A stretch of DNA of 7,515 nt from Thermoleophilaceae bacterium (GCA_013696905.1 JACCXP010000278.1:1-7515), one strand, 5' to 3'. Positions 1 to 7,209 are shown, counted from the first letter of the stretch. The notes: generated by a model from the letters alone, not told the origin. Made by a program: numbers and translations.

Positions 1-243
1 CTGCGCCGACAGATCGCCAGCCGCGGAGTTACGGCCCTGAAGGTCACCATGTCAGCCGATCGCTTCCGCACCCGACCACGGGTTCCCATGTTTCGGTCAG
101 ACGACATCCCGGGGTGTCTCTTGGAGGCGCTTGTCGTGCTGGAGCGGGGCGGCGCGGTGCTCGAGTCGCAGGCCGGCTTCGATCGCGCCGCGCAGGAGCT
201 CGGGTTTCGAGTCCGGCTCTCCCCGCACGTCGACACCAGCTGA
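1..243 (+). CDS. C-terminal end of an unrecognised protein (gene runs off the left edge)
   Basis: The reading frame is open from base 1 to a TGA at 241-243, giving 80 codons. About four fifths of these end in G or C, as in the window's clear genes. An ATG at 49 could start a 64-residue protein, but it has no ribosome binding site in front and the same codon bias continues upstream of it. I therefore read the segment as the 3' end of a longer gene. The peptide is basic in its first half (several Arg around codons 21-27). It then has a short hydrophobic stretch (LLEALVVLERGG, roughly codons 40-51) and ends HVDTS. There is no signal peptide, membrane helix or motif that I recognise, so no function is proposed. 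A competing frame over 131-322 encodes a Ser/Arg/Pro-rich, non-protein-like extension of the next gene and is disfavoured. Confidence 0.5.
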   Translation: MRRQIASRGVTALKVTMSADRFRTRPRVPMFRSDDIPGCLLEALVVLERGGAVLESQAGFDRAAQELGFRVRLSPHVDTS

Positions 244-272
244 TGCCTCGGCCTCCAACCTGAGGCGCCGTC

Positions 273-288
273 GGGCGGCTGGCCGCCC
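273..288 (+). terminator. Possible hairpin after the first gene
   Basis: A perfect 7-base inverted repeat (GGGCGGC, then TG, then GCCGCCC) lies 30 bases after the stop at 243 and 35 bases before the next start codon. Its position fits a weak terminator or a stem in the leader of the following mRNA. There is no following T-run and the loop would have to open to four bases, so in such GC-rich DNA it may be chance. Confidence 0.25.
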
Positions 289-322
289 TCAAGAGACGCC
301 CTCCCCGACCGATACACGAGGC

Positions 323-3187
323 ATGGACAGCCGCGGGCAGCCACAGCAAACGAGCGCGCTCGCCACCGGTCGAGCGCACCACGCGAGCGGGCTGACTTCC
401 CGCCTCATACTGGCCTACGTCGAGCGCAGGGGCGGACGCAGTGCCGTCGACGCCGTGCTCGAACTGTGCGATCTCGCACACCGGGAGGCCGAGCTCCGCG
501 ACGAGACCTGCTGGTTTGAGTTCGGCCTCAAGATCCAACTGTTCGAGGCCGCCGCAACCGTGCTTGGCGATCGAGACGCGGCGCTTCACATCGGTGCCGC
601 AGCGATCGACCTCAACGTGGCATCGGGCCTCAAGCTAGCGCTGCGGGCCTTTGGCAGCCCGCGTCTCGTCTACGCGAACGTCGCACGCACCACTGGGCGG
701 TTCACTTCGACTCACCGCTTGGACCTCGAGGAAGCGTCGGGCACGCACGCCCGCTTTCGCTACGAAGACGTGGCCGGCGTCGGCTACCACCGCACCGACT
801 GCCAGTACAACGTCGGCCTGTTCTCCTGCGTGCCGACGCTCTTTGGCAGCCTGCCCGCTCAGGTCCAGCACTCCTCGTGCGCCCTCCACGGCGCTGAAGC
901 GTGCGTGTACGACGTGCGCTGGGCCCGCGATCGCGCTGGGACGGAGCGCACCCCTGGGCTGTGGGCGGGGAGTGCGGCCAACCTCGGACTTGGCGCCGTC
1001 GTGCCGTCGGCCCCACTCCGCGACGCGGTGCGCGCAGGAGCCGCGTTCGTCCGGCGCGGACTGGGCGCGAGACGCCAGCGCCGACATTCGCTCGAACTGG
1101 AGGTCCGCGATCAGAACGAGGCCGCCGAGCAGCTCTCGGCGTCGCTCCGAGACCTGGTCTCCGACCTCCGCCTCGACGACGTACTCAAGAAGATCATCGA
1201 CAACGCTCAGGCGGCGGTCGTCGGCAAGGAGTTCGCCCTGCTCGTGCGCACCGAGGACGGCCTTCATTGCCGGCAAAGCTCGCGCGTACCGCCTGAGTCG
1301 CTCGCCGCGCTCGAGCGCTGGGCGGCGGCGAAACCCGAGCTGTTCGACGCTCCCATGAGTTGCGCTGACCTGGCCGTCGAGCCGGCGCTCGCTCGACTCC
1401 CCGCAGATCCGGAGGTGCCCCTGGGCGGCCTGCACCTTGCGCCGCTTATCTTCAGGCACGAGCGACTCGGCGCACTGGTCGCCTTGGCCCACGGCGCCGA
1501 CGCCTTTCTTCCCCGCGAGACCGACATGCTCGAGGCCTACGCTGACCAAGCCGCGATTGCGCTGGCGAACGCGCACTTGGTGGAGCGGCTAGAAAAGCTT
1601 GCCAGCCAGGACCCGCTCACCGGCCTCCTCAACCACCGCGAGTTTCACGAACGCCTTGAGCGGGAGATCGACCGCGGCAAACGCTACGGACAGCGGCTGA
1701 GCGTCGCCCTCTGCGATCTCGATGGCTTCAAGCGGATCAACGACCTCAACGGGCATGCATACGGAGACCGCCTCCTGCGCGAGGTCGCCGGGGTGCTGAG
1801 CGCGGCCGGCCGCTCGTCCGACCTCGCGTTTCGAACGGGCGGCGACGAGTTCGCCCTGCTCCTGCCCGGCGCGGGCGCCGGCGAGGCGCTGCTGATCGCC
1901 GACCGCGTGAAAGCCGGCGTCGAAGCCCTCGATGGCGACGTCGGTGTGACCTTCGGGCTGGCCGAGTGCCCCGAGGACGCGGCGGGCAAGGACGAGCTGC
2001 TGTTGCGCGCCGACATGGCGCTCTACGCGGCGAAGCCGACCTCGCCCGGCCACCGCCTCGGCGCTCTGGCCAGAAGCCCCGGCCTCGAGCCCTCGGCGGC
2101 GCTAACCCACATGTCCGCCCTAGACGACCTCAACGACACGCCCCAGCGGTTCCTGGCCGCGGCTCGCAAGTACCTGAGCATGGACGCCGCGTACGTCGTC
2201 GAGCTCTGCGACGGAGAGGAAGTATTTCGCCGGCACGAGCCGCCCTCCGGACCGACGGTGCTGCCAGAAGGTACGCGCCTCGGCGTCGAGGACGGCTACT
2301 GCGGACGAACGGTCGACGGGAGCCTGCCGCAGTTGATCCCGGATACCAGGCAGGACGCTCGCACGACCGACTCGCACCTGACGCGCGAAGCGGATGTCGG
2401 CTCGTACATCGGGGTGCCGCTGCGGCTATCCAACGGGCGCATATACGGCTCGCTGTGCTGCCTGAGCCGGGCGGCAGCTCCGTGGCTCGGCCAGCGCGAC
2501 GTCGATCTGATGCAGATGCTCGCCGACCTGCTCGTCCGCCACCTCGAAGACCGCGAGGTCGAGGCCCAGAGACGACGTCTGCAGGTCGAGGAAGCGGGCC
2601 TTGAAGCCCTGCTGGCCGCAGTCGGGGAGCGCGATCGCTACACGGCCGAGCATACGAAGGCGGTAGTGGAGCTTGCCACGATGGTCGCGCGCAAGCTCGG
2701 GCTCGCGGACTTGGCAGTGGAGGAGGTCAGCAAGGTCGCACTCCTGCACGACATCGGCAAAGTCGGCATCCCGGACTCGATCCTCCAGAACGAGGGCCGA
2801 CTCGACGGGAGGGACTGGGAGATCATGCACACACATCCTCAGATCGGGGCTCGGATGACGGCCTGCATCCCCGGTCTTGCCTACCTGGCGCCAGCGGTCA
2901 GGGCGGAGCACGAACGATGGGATGGCCGCGGCTACCCGGACGGGCTCGCCGGCAAAGACATACCGGTGGCGAGCCGTATCGTCACGGTCTGCGACGCTTA
3001 TCACACGATGACCAGCGATCGCCCCTACCGCGCGGCGAAGTCCACTGAGTGGGCGCGCGAGGAACTGCTCGCGCAAGCCGGCAGTCAGTTCGATCCCGCC
3101 GTGGTCGAGCAGATGATCAACTTGCTGCGGAGCGCCGATTGGGAGGAGCGGCTCCGCTCTACGGACCAGCGGCCGATTCGCACGTGA
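323..3187 (+). CDS. V4R-like/GAF/GGDEF/GAF/HD-GYP cyclic-di-GMP signalling protein
   Basis: A 954-residue, probably cytoplasmic protein that should make and break cyclic di-GMP. Residues about 20-200 resemble V4R/XylR-N-type ligand sensors, ending in a Cys/His cluster (C160, H183, C186, H189, C194) and YDVRW. A linker rich in charged residues (255-290) leads to a GAF domain (about 285-420). The GGDEF domain (425-578) has DPLTGLLN, metal-site DLDGFK, intact GGDEF at 506-510 and an inhibitory RxxD site (RSSD, 497-500) five residues before it. A second GAF domain spans about 600-745. The HD-GYP domain (755-945) has H777, HDIGK (809-813), H838, EHERWDGRGYP (862-872) and D891. E862 stands where HD-GYP proteins usually have the first His of HHE. 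I chose ATG 323 because the frame upstream lacks family-like sequence and overlaps the previous gene. A GAGG sits only one base before it, so the start is not well supported by a Shine-Dalgarno. No membrane segments are seen. Confidence 0.93.
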   Translation: MDSRGQPQQTSALATGRAHHASGLTSRLILAYVERRGGRSAVDAVLELCDLAHREAELRDETCWFEFGLKIQLFEAAATVLGDRDAALHIGAAAIDLNVASGLKLALRAFGSPRLVYANVARTTGRFTSTHRLDLEEASGTHARFRYEDVAGVGYHRTDCQYNVGLFSCVPTLFGSLPAQVQHSSCALHGAEACVYDVRWARDRAGTERTPGLWAGSAANLGLGAVVPSAPLRDAVRAGAAFVRRGLGARRQRRHSLELEVRDQNEAAEQLSASLRDLVSDLRLDDVLKKIIDNAQAAVVGKEFALLVRTEDGLHCRQSSRVPPESLAALERWAAAKPELFDAPMSCADLAVEPALARLPADPEVPLGGLHLAPLIFRHERLGALVALAHGADAFLPRETDMLEAYADQAAIALANAHLVERLEKLASQDPLTGLLNHREFHERLEREIDRGKRYGQRLSVALCDLDGFKRINDLNGHAYGDRLLREVAGVLSAAGRSSDLAFRTGGDEFALLLPGAGAGEALLIADRVKAGVEALDGDVGVTFGLAECPEDAAGKDELLLRADMALYAAKPTSPGHRLGALARSPGLEPSAALTHMSALDDLNDTPQRFLAAARKYLSMDAAYVVELCDGEEVFRRHEPPSGPTVLPEGTRLGVEDGYCGRTVDGSLPQLIPDTRQDARTTDSHLTREADVGSYIGVPLRLSNGRIYGSLCCLSRAAAPWLGQRDVDLMQMLADLLVRHLEDREVEAQRRRLQVEEAGLEALLAAVGERDRYTAEHTKAVVELATMVARKLGLADLAVEEVSKVALLHDIGKVGIPDSILQNEGRLDGRDWEIMHTHPQIGARMTACIPGLAYLAPAVRAEHERWDGRGYPDGLAGKDIPVASRIVTVCDAYHTMTSDRPYRAAKSTEWAREELLAQAGSQFDPAVVEQMINLLRSADWEERLRSTDQRPIRT

Positions 3188-3202
3188 GTGCGCGGATCGC
3201 GG

Positions 3203-3559
3203 TCAGCGCCCTCGAGCCCGCTCGGCGACCTCGGACAGGATCGCCCGGTGCTCCGGCGGAAGCACGCACCAGCCGAGCGCCGCGACGGCCGCTGCGACGA
3301 TCACTCGGCCTCCGATCAGAACGACCGCGAGCGTAGCGAGCCCTCGCCAGTCCCCGTCGCCCAGCCAAGCGGCTGGACCCGCGCCGAGGTGAGCTTGGAC
3401 CTGCCCCTCGAGCACGCCTGCGTTCGCTAGGACCGTCAGCGCCAGGGCGAGGGTCACCACAGCCGCCAGCGCAGTGCTGACCTTCCTGATGATAAGGCCG
3501 ACATGAAGCAGTGCGTGACCGAGCGAGATCCGAGCACCGTGCATCACCACGACCTTCAT
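3203..3559 (-). CDS. Small two-helix membrane protein, function unknown
   Basis: A 118-residue protein with two clear hydrophobic stretches, about residues 28-48 (Ala/Val/Leu-rich after IIRKVSTAL) and about 74-97 (LATLAVVLIGG onward). A polar, Gly-rich segment containing two Trp residues lies between them. The C-terminus is charged (PPEHRAILSEVAERARGR), suggesting a hairpin membrane protein with a cytoplasmic tail. The ATG at 3559 lacks a ribosome binding site. An internal ATG at 3544 has GAAGG eight bases upstream and would give 113 residues, so it may be the true start. Third codon positions are mostly G/C and the hydrophobic pattern is far more protein-like than the overlapping frames. The stop lies 15 bases from the end of the convergent c-di-GMP gene, leaving almost no room for a separate terminator. 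It is divergent from mreB. I do not recognise the family; size and topology resemble small actinobacterial envelope or holin-like proteins, but no motif proves it. Confidence 0.62.
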   Translation of the reverse strand: MKVVVMHGARISLGHALLHVGLIIRKVSTALAAVVTLALALTVLANAGVLEGQVQAHLGAGPAAWLGDGDWRGLATLAVVLIGGRVIVAAAVAALGWCVLPPEHRAILSEVAERARGR

Positions 3560-3700
3560 CGGGGCGTGCGGCCGATCGCTTAAGGACGTCTGTGCCTCTT
3601 TGAGCTGGGACGTCGAACACCGCTCCCTCCGGCTGGAGGAAACGGCCCGCCTGGCCGAAAGAAGCTTGGGCCAGCCCCAGATCAGCCGGCCGCCCCGACC
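3560..3700. promoter_or_regulatory. Divergent intergenic region between the small membrane protein gene and mreB
   Basis: These 141 bases separate two genes transcribed away from each other, so promoters for both should lie here. I could not pick out a convincing -35/-10 pair on either strand. Visible structure is limited to GGACGTC occurring twice (3584-3590 and 3608-3614, 24 bases apart) and a 5-base inverted repeat CCTCC-GGCT-GGAGG at 3626-3639. A GGAGGA at 3635-3640 looks like a ribosome binding site but has no start codon at a suitable distance. Confidence 0.4.
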
Positions 3701-4750
3701 TTGCGCCCTCTCTCATTCCTCAGCCGCTTGAGCGCCCGCGACATGGCGATCGACCTCGGGACCGCGAACACGCTCGTGTACGAGCGCGGGCGCGGGATCG
3801 TCATATCCGAGCCCTCGGTCGTGGCGATCGACTCGCTGAGCGGAGCGGTCCACGCCGTCGGCAGCGAGGCGCAGCGGATGATCGGCCGCACCCCGGCGAC
3901 GATCACGGCGATCCGCCCACTGCGCCACGGCGTGATCGCGGACTTCGAGGTGACCGAGCAGATGCTGCGCTATTTCATCCGCAAGGTCCACCAGAGCCGC
4001 CTGGCTGGCCCACGCCTTGTGATGTGCGCGCCCTCGGGGATCACGGACGTCGAGGAGCGTGCGATCGAGGAGGCCTCGCTGTCGGCCGGCGCGCGCGAGG
4101 TTCACCTGATCGAGGAGCCGGTCGCCGCGGCGATCGGCGCGGGCCTTCGGATCGAGGAGCCGGTCGGCCACATGGTCGTCGACGTCGGCGGGGGGACGAG
4201 CGAAGTGGCGGTGATCGCGCTCGGCGGAATCGTGGTCTCGGAGTCCGTTCGCACGGGCGGCTACGACCTCGACGACGCGATCATCGGGCACGCCCGCAGC
4301 GAGCACCGCCTCGCGATCGGGCAGCCGACCGCCGAGGCGATCAAGCTCGAGATCGGATCGACGCGGCCGTTGCGCGAGCAACGCACCGCCGAACTACGAG
4401 GGCGCGATCTTCAGTCGGGGTTGCCGAAGACGGTCGAGCTCACGAGCGGCGAGCTGCAGGCGGCGCTCGAGCCGCCCGTGCGCGCGATCGTCGACGCCGT
4501 CAAGGAGACGCTCGAGCGCACTCCGCCGCAGCTTGCCTCAGACATCGTCGAGCGCGGCATCCTGCTCGCCGGCGGAGGGTCCCTGCTGCGAGGGCTCGAG
4601 CAGCGGCTGCGCGACGAGACGCAGATAACCGCCTACCTGGCCGATTCGCCGCTGACCTGCGTCGCGGTCGGCTCGGGCCGCTCGCTCGAAGAGCTCGCGA
4701 CGCTCCGCCGCTCGGCCAGGGACGGTCGGCGGCGGAGGCGACGCCGGTGA
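3701..4750 (+). CDS. mreB: MreB, actin-like cell-shape protein
   Basis: A 349-residue MreB of normal family length. MreB polymerises with ATP under the membrane and guides the elongation machinery for peptidoglycan in rod-shaped cells. The actin-fold motifs appear in order: phosphate-1 loop DLGTANTLVY (18-27), GIVISEPSVVAID (32-44), PSGITDVEERA (111-121), the LIEEPVAAAIGAG segment with the catalytic-type Glu (136-148), phosphate-2 loop DVGGGTSEVAV (161-171), LPKTVELTSGE (241-251) and adenosine loop GGGSLLRGL (291-299). The start is TTG 3701, which yields the typical short N-terminus (FLSRLSARDMAIDLG); no Shine-Dalgarno is visible, and no GTG or ATG lies in the open frame just upstream. ATG 3743 would remove the usual N-terminal segment. 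Oddities are GGYDLDD at 186-192 where MreB proteins usually read GGDE(M/L)DE, and a C-terminus ending in seven Arg. No mreC, mreD, PBP2 or rodA gene adjoins it. Confidence 0.93.
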   Translation: MRPLSFLSRLSARDMAIDLGTANTLVYERGRGIVISEPSVVAIDSLSGAVHAVGSEAQRMIGRTPATITAIRPLRHGVIADFEVTEQMLRYFIRKVHQSRLAGPRLVMCAPSGITDVEERAIEEASLSAGAREVHLIEEPVAAAIGAGLRIEEPVGHMVVDVGGGTSEVAVIALGGIVVSESVRTGGYDLDDAIIGHARSEHRLAIGQPTAEAIKLEIGSTRPLREQRTAELRGRDLQSGLPKTVELTSGELQAALEPPVRAIVDAVKETLERTPPQLASDIVERGILLAGGGSLLRGLEQRLRDETQITAYLADSPLTCVAVGSGRSLEELATLRRSARDGRRRRRRR

Positions 4751-4925
4751 GTCGTCGGCCTGCAGGTGGTGCTTCGCCCGGGAGTCAGGCCGCGAGCCGA
4801 GCAACCGGACGCCCTGGCTCAGCGAAGACCAGCTTCCCTCAAGGCGCGAGTGCTTGGCCCGCGCCGACAATCGCGTGACGATCGGCCCCTAAGGGTAAGG
4901 GCGCTCGTGAGGCCCGTACCTGCGC
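4751..4925. other. Convergent intergenic gap, possible shared terminator
   Basis: This 175-base gap lies between the stop of mreB and the stop of the minus-strand DUF3604 gene. Plus-strand frames remain open through it, but they are Arg/Pro/Ser-rich and not protein-like. The best hairpin is GGCGCG (4843-4848) pairing with CGCGCC (4860-4865) across an 11-base loop. It could end transcription from either side, though no T-run follows on either strand. I see no gene, repeat or RNA here. Confidence 0.35.
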
Positions 4926-7130
4926 TCAGCCGACGTCGAGGTACACCGGGCTCGTCCAGGCCTGGGCGCCGTCCTCCTGTGTCGCGCGCAACCAGTAAGG
5001 CCGGACGCCGTGTGGCGGACAATCGTCGCTGTGCGCCACTCGAAGCTCGGCGGTCAGGTCGCAAGCGGGAAGCCGCCTCGCGTACACCCGCAGATCGATC
5101 CCACCGGCCGGCTGCGAGAACGTCTCCCCGTCCGCCAGCGCCGCGATCGGAATGTCGACGTCGATCACCTCCGTGCGCAGCCGCAACTCCGCGTCGGGCG
5201 TCGCTTCGAGCGTTAGGTCGACGCCGTCGTCGTCGCCTGAGGTGGTCGAGCGCCATGACACGTGCGTCGGCCCGCGCTCGACAATGCCGAGCTCGGGGTT
5301 GTCGAAGGCGAACGTCACGGCGTCGAGGATCCGTCCCGACGAGAGCTCGACCCGTCCGTCCCAGGCCGTCGTGCGGTCGCGTCCGCGCACGCGCGAGCCC
5401 GCCCAGGCAACCCGATAGCGCCGTGACCCCACGAACGAGTCGGCGCCATAGGGCGACAGCGTCGAGATCTTCTCCAGTCCTCGGAACAGCTCGACGCGCT
5501 CGAGTGGCCCGGTGCCGAGCACTCGCCCTGCGATCTCGACGGAGCCCGACGCGCCCATGCGGCCCTCGGCGCCCATCGGCAGCCCGTTCACCTCGAGCTC
5601 GACGTGGATCCGCTGCCCGAGGCTCGTCGCGTAGCAGCGCCGCGCGCGCACCGCGTCGAATATGGCCTCGCGCGTCAGCTCCTCGCACAGGACACATGCG
5701 AGACCGCCGTAAGCGCCGAACTCACCGGCTCCCGGGTGGCTTGCCCCCGGGCGACCCTTGTGACCGTCCGATCCAGCGACGACGCCCACCCGGTAGCCGT
5801 GGCGAAGTGCGTCCTCGAGCAGCCACTCGAAGCGCCCCCAGTCCGAGCTGACCTCGATCACCGGCTCGAGCCGAGGGTCGTGAAAGCCGACGATGTCCGC
5901 ATAGCGACCGCCGACATGCGGCACGAGCAGGACGTCGTCGCGTCCGCCAAGCTCGGCGAACAGCTCGCTCAGCGGGTAGCGGTCGCTGTCCGCGTCAGCG
6001 GCGTCCTCGACCTCGGCATGCGACGTGCGGTGAAGTGGCCCGTCGGGACCCCGGAAGATGACGTTTCGATCGCCGCCCGCCGGCGTCATTCCCGACCACT
6101 CCCAGCCGAGCAGGACGACGTAGCTGCCGTCCTTGTGGAAGCGAGCGGTCTCGTCGCGCAGTAGGCGCCACTCGTCCTCAGTCACCTGGAAGTCGTTGCC
6201 CTGGTGGCAGATCGCGTCTAGCAGGGCGACGTCGCGTCCGTACGAGTAGTACTCGGCGATCGTGCCGGTCCCGACCGTGGCGCCGGACTGCCCGTGGAGA
6301 TCAGCCCACCACGTCTTGAACTCGCCTGTCCCGAGACAGCGAATGGCGTTTGACTCCGCTCGTCGCTCGCCGTGAGTCGCGACGAGCAGCGCCTCGGTTG
6401 CGGGCTCCTCGAGCGTCAGGCCCGGCAGCCGCCGGACCGCCGGGGCGCCGCGCGCGACCGGGACGGCGGAGGGCAGGCCGGCGATCGGCGTTCCAAGCGA
6501 CTCGAGCGCGATCTCGCCGTCGAAGCTCTGGCAGGGGTTGCCCCAGGCGTCCTCGGCCCGGACGAGGGCCTCGAACGGCTCGCCGCGGCGCACGGTCGTC
6601 GGCGCGACGGCGACCAAGCGGTGTAGCGCTCCACCGATGATGTCGAACGTGGGCGCCGGGCTGAGGGCGGTGTAGAGCTCGGTTCCGAACGGATCGACGA
6701 ACACGCGAAACTCGAAGCCGCGCTCGCGGAAAGTCTGGGCGCGTGTCCCGGGACCGCCGCCGCCGCGCTCCCCGAGCGTCACGTGGACGCGGTCGCCGAG
6801 GTGCAGCGAGCCGTCGGCGACCGACACCACCAGACACTTCAGCCACGGGCGCACGTGCCCGCGCGGCTCGTAAGTGAGCGAGGGCACCGCCGACTCGGAG
6901 CGGCTGTCGATGCGAACCGTCGCGTAGTTGGCCGCGCCCGGATCGCTGAACTGCGGCTTCGCCCAGTCCGAGGCGAACCTCCAGGCGATCTTGATCCGCG
7001 CCCGCTCGTCGTAGGCATAGGCGCCGACCTCGTATGTGACGGTCCAGGTCCCCCACGCGCCGCCGACCACCGGCGCGTCCGGAGTCACCCATGCGCGCCC
7101 GATCAGGCGCGGGTCGTTAGGTAGTGCCAC
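4926..7130 (-). CDS. DUF3604/PHP-superfamily metallohydrolase-like protein
   Basis: A 734-residue protein with a central domain (about 270-505) that matches the DUF3604 branch of the PHP metal-dependent hydrolase superfamily, as I recall its pattern. Signatures in order are WWADLHGQS (274-282), EYYSYGRDVALLD (293-305), HQGNDFQ (309-315), GWEWSG (342-347), GGDRNVIF (352-359), HVGGRYAD (405-412), EVSSDWGRFEW (426-436), SDGHKGRPGASHPG (454-467) and FGAYGGL (471-477). The repeated His, Asp and Glu residues are candidate metal ligands. The flanks (about 15-265 and 505-734) alternate short hydrophobic strands with Gly and Pro turns and look like beta-sandwich domains. No signal peptide or membrane helix is present, so it is probably cytoplasmic. 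The substrate is unknown; PHP proteins are typically phosphoesterases, which is family knowledge only. The start is GTG 7130, preceded by GAGGGGAGGAAG. It is transcribed alone, convergent with mreB and divergent from the SnoaL-like remnant. Confidence 0.88.
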   Translation of the reverse strand: MALPNDPRLIGRAWVTPDAPVVGGAWGTWTVTYEVGAYAYDERARIKIAWRFASDWAKPQFSDPGAANYATVRIDSRSESAVPSLTYEPRGHVRPWLKCLVVSVADGSLHLGDRVHVTLGERGGGGPGTRAQTFRERGFEFRVFVDPFGTELYTALSPAPTFDIIGGALHRLVAVAPTTVRRGEPFEALVRAEDAWGNPCQSFDGEIALESLGTPIAGLPSAVPVARGAPAVRRLPGLTLEEPATEALLVATHGERRAESNAIRCLGTGEFKTWWADLHGQSGATVGTGTIAEYYSYGRDVALLDAICHQGNDFQVTEDEWRLLRDETARFHKDGSYVVLLGWEWSGMTPAGGDRNVIFRGPDGPLHRTSHAEVEDAADADSDRYPLSELFAELGGRDDVLLVPHVGGRYADIVGFHDPRLEPVIEVSSDWGRFEWLLEDALRHGYRVGVVAGSDGHKGRPGASHPGAGEFGAYGGLACVLCEELTREAIFDAVRARRCYATSLGQRIHVELEVNGLPMGAEGRMGASGSVEIAGRVLGTGPLERVELFRGLEKISTLSPYGADSFVGSRRYRVAWAGSRVRGRDRTTAWDGRVELSSGRILDAVTFAFDNPELGIVERGPTHVSWRSTTSGDDDGVDLTLEATPDAELRLRTEVIDVDIPIAALADGETFSQPAGGIDLRVYARRLPACDLTAELRVAHSDDCPPHGVRPYWLRATQEDGAQAWTSPVYLDVG

Positions 7131-7133
7131 CTT

Positions 7134-7142
7134 CCTCCCCTC
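7134..7142 (-). promoter_or_regulatory. Ribosome binding site deciding the GTG start of the DUF3604 gene
   Basis: On the minus strand GAGGGGAGG is followed by AAG and then GTG at 7130-7128. The GAGGGG part lies six bases from the start codon, a good distance. It is the clearest Shine-Dalgarno in the window and fixes the N-terminus as MALPNDPR despite the GTG codon. Confidence 0.65.
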
Positions 7143-7209
7143 GCGATCGCTAACCCGGAGACCATCGCAGCGCCGTCGCTGTGCGGCAACCCGCAGCCCG
7201 CAGCGAGCG

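Noticed and set aside
131..322. A 64-residue N-terminal extension of the c-di-GMP protein
   Set aside because: Composition is Ser/Arg/Pro-rich and it overlaps a frame with better third-position GC bias; the sensor-domain homology starts after residue 20 of the shorter form.
635..1576. A 313-codon open frame antisense to the c-di-GMP gene (others at 44-589, 1589-2053, 2426-3076)
   Set aside because: Shadow frames caused by high GC; they lie opposite clear GAF, GGDEF and HD-GYP sequence and have no family-like motifs.
3584..3614. Two GGACGTC copies 24 bases apart, as a possible operator
   Set aside because: GACGTC recurs elsewhere in the window inside genes and is expected by chance at this GC content; kept only as a note in the intergenic entry.
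3159..3716. A 185-codon minus-strand frame across the small membrane gene and the divergent region
   Set aside because: Low-complexity Arg/Gly/Ser sequence; the overlapping frame with two clean hydrophobic helices is the better gene.
4024..4878. A 284-codon plus-strand frame overlapping mreB
   Set aside because: Arg/Gly/Ala-rich out-of-frame reading of mreB, with no independent motif.
4766..5851. A 361-codon plus-strand frame downstream of mreB
   Set aside because: Extremely Arg/Pro/Ser-rich and antisense to the well-supported DUF3604 protein; not protein-like.
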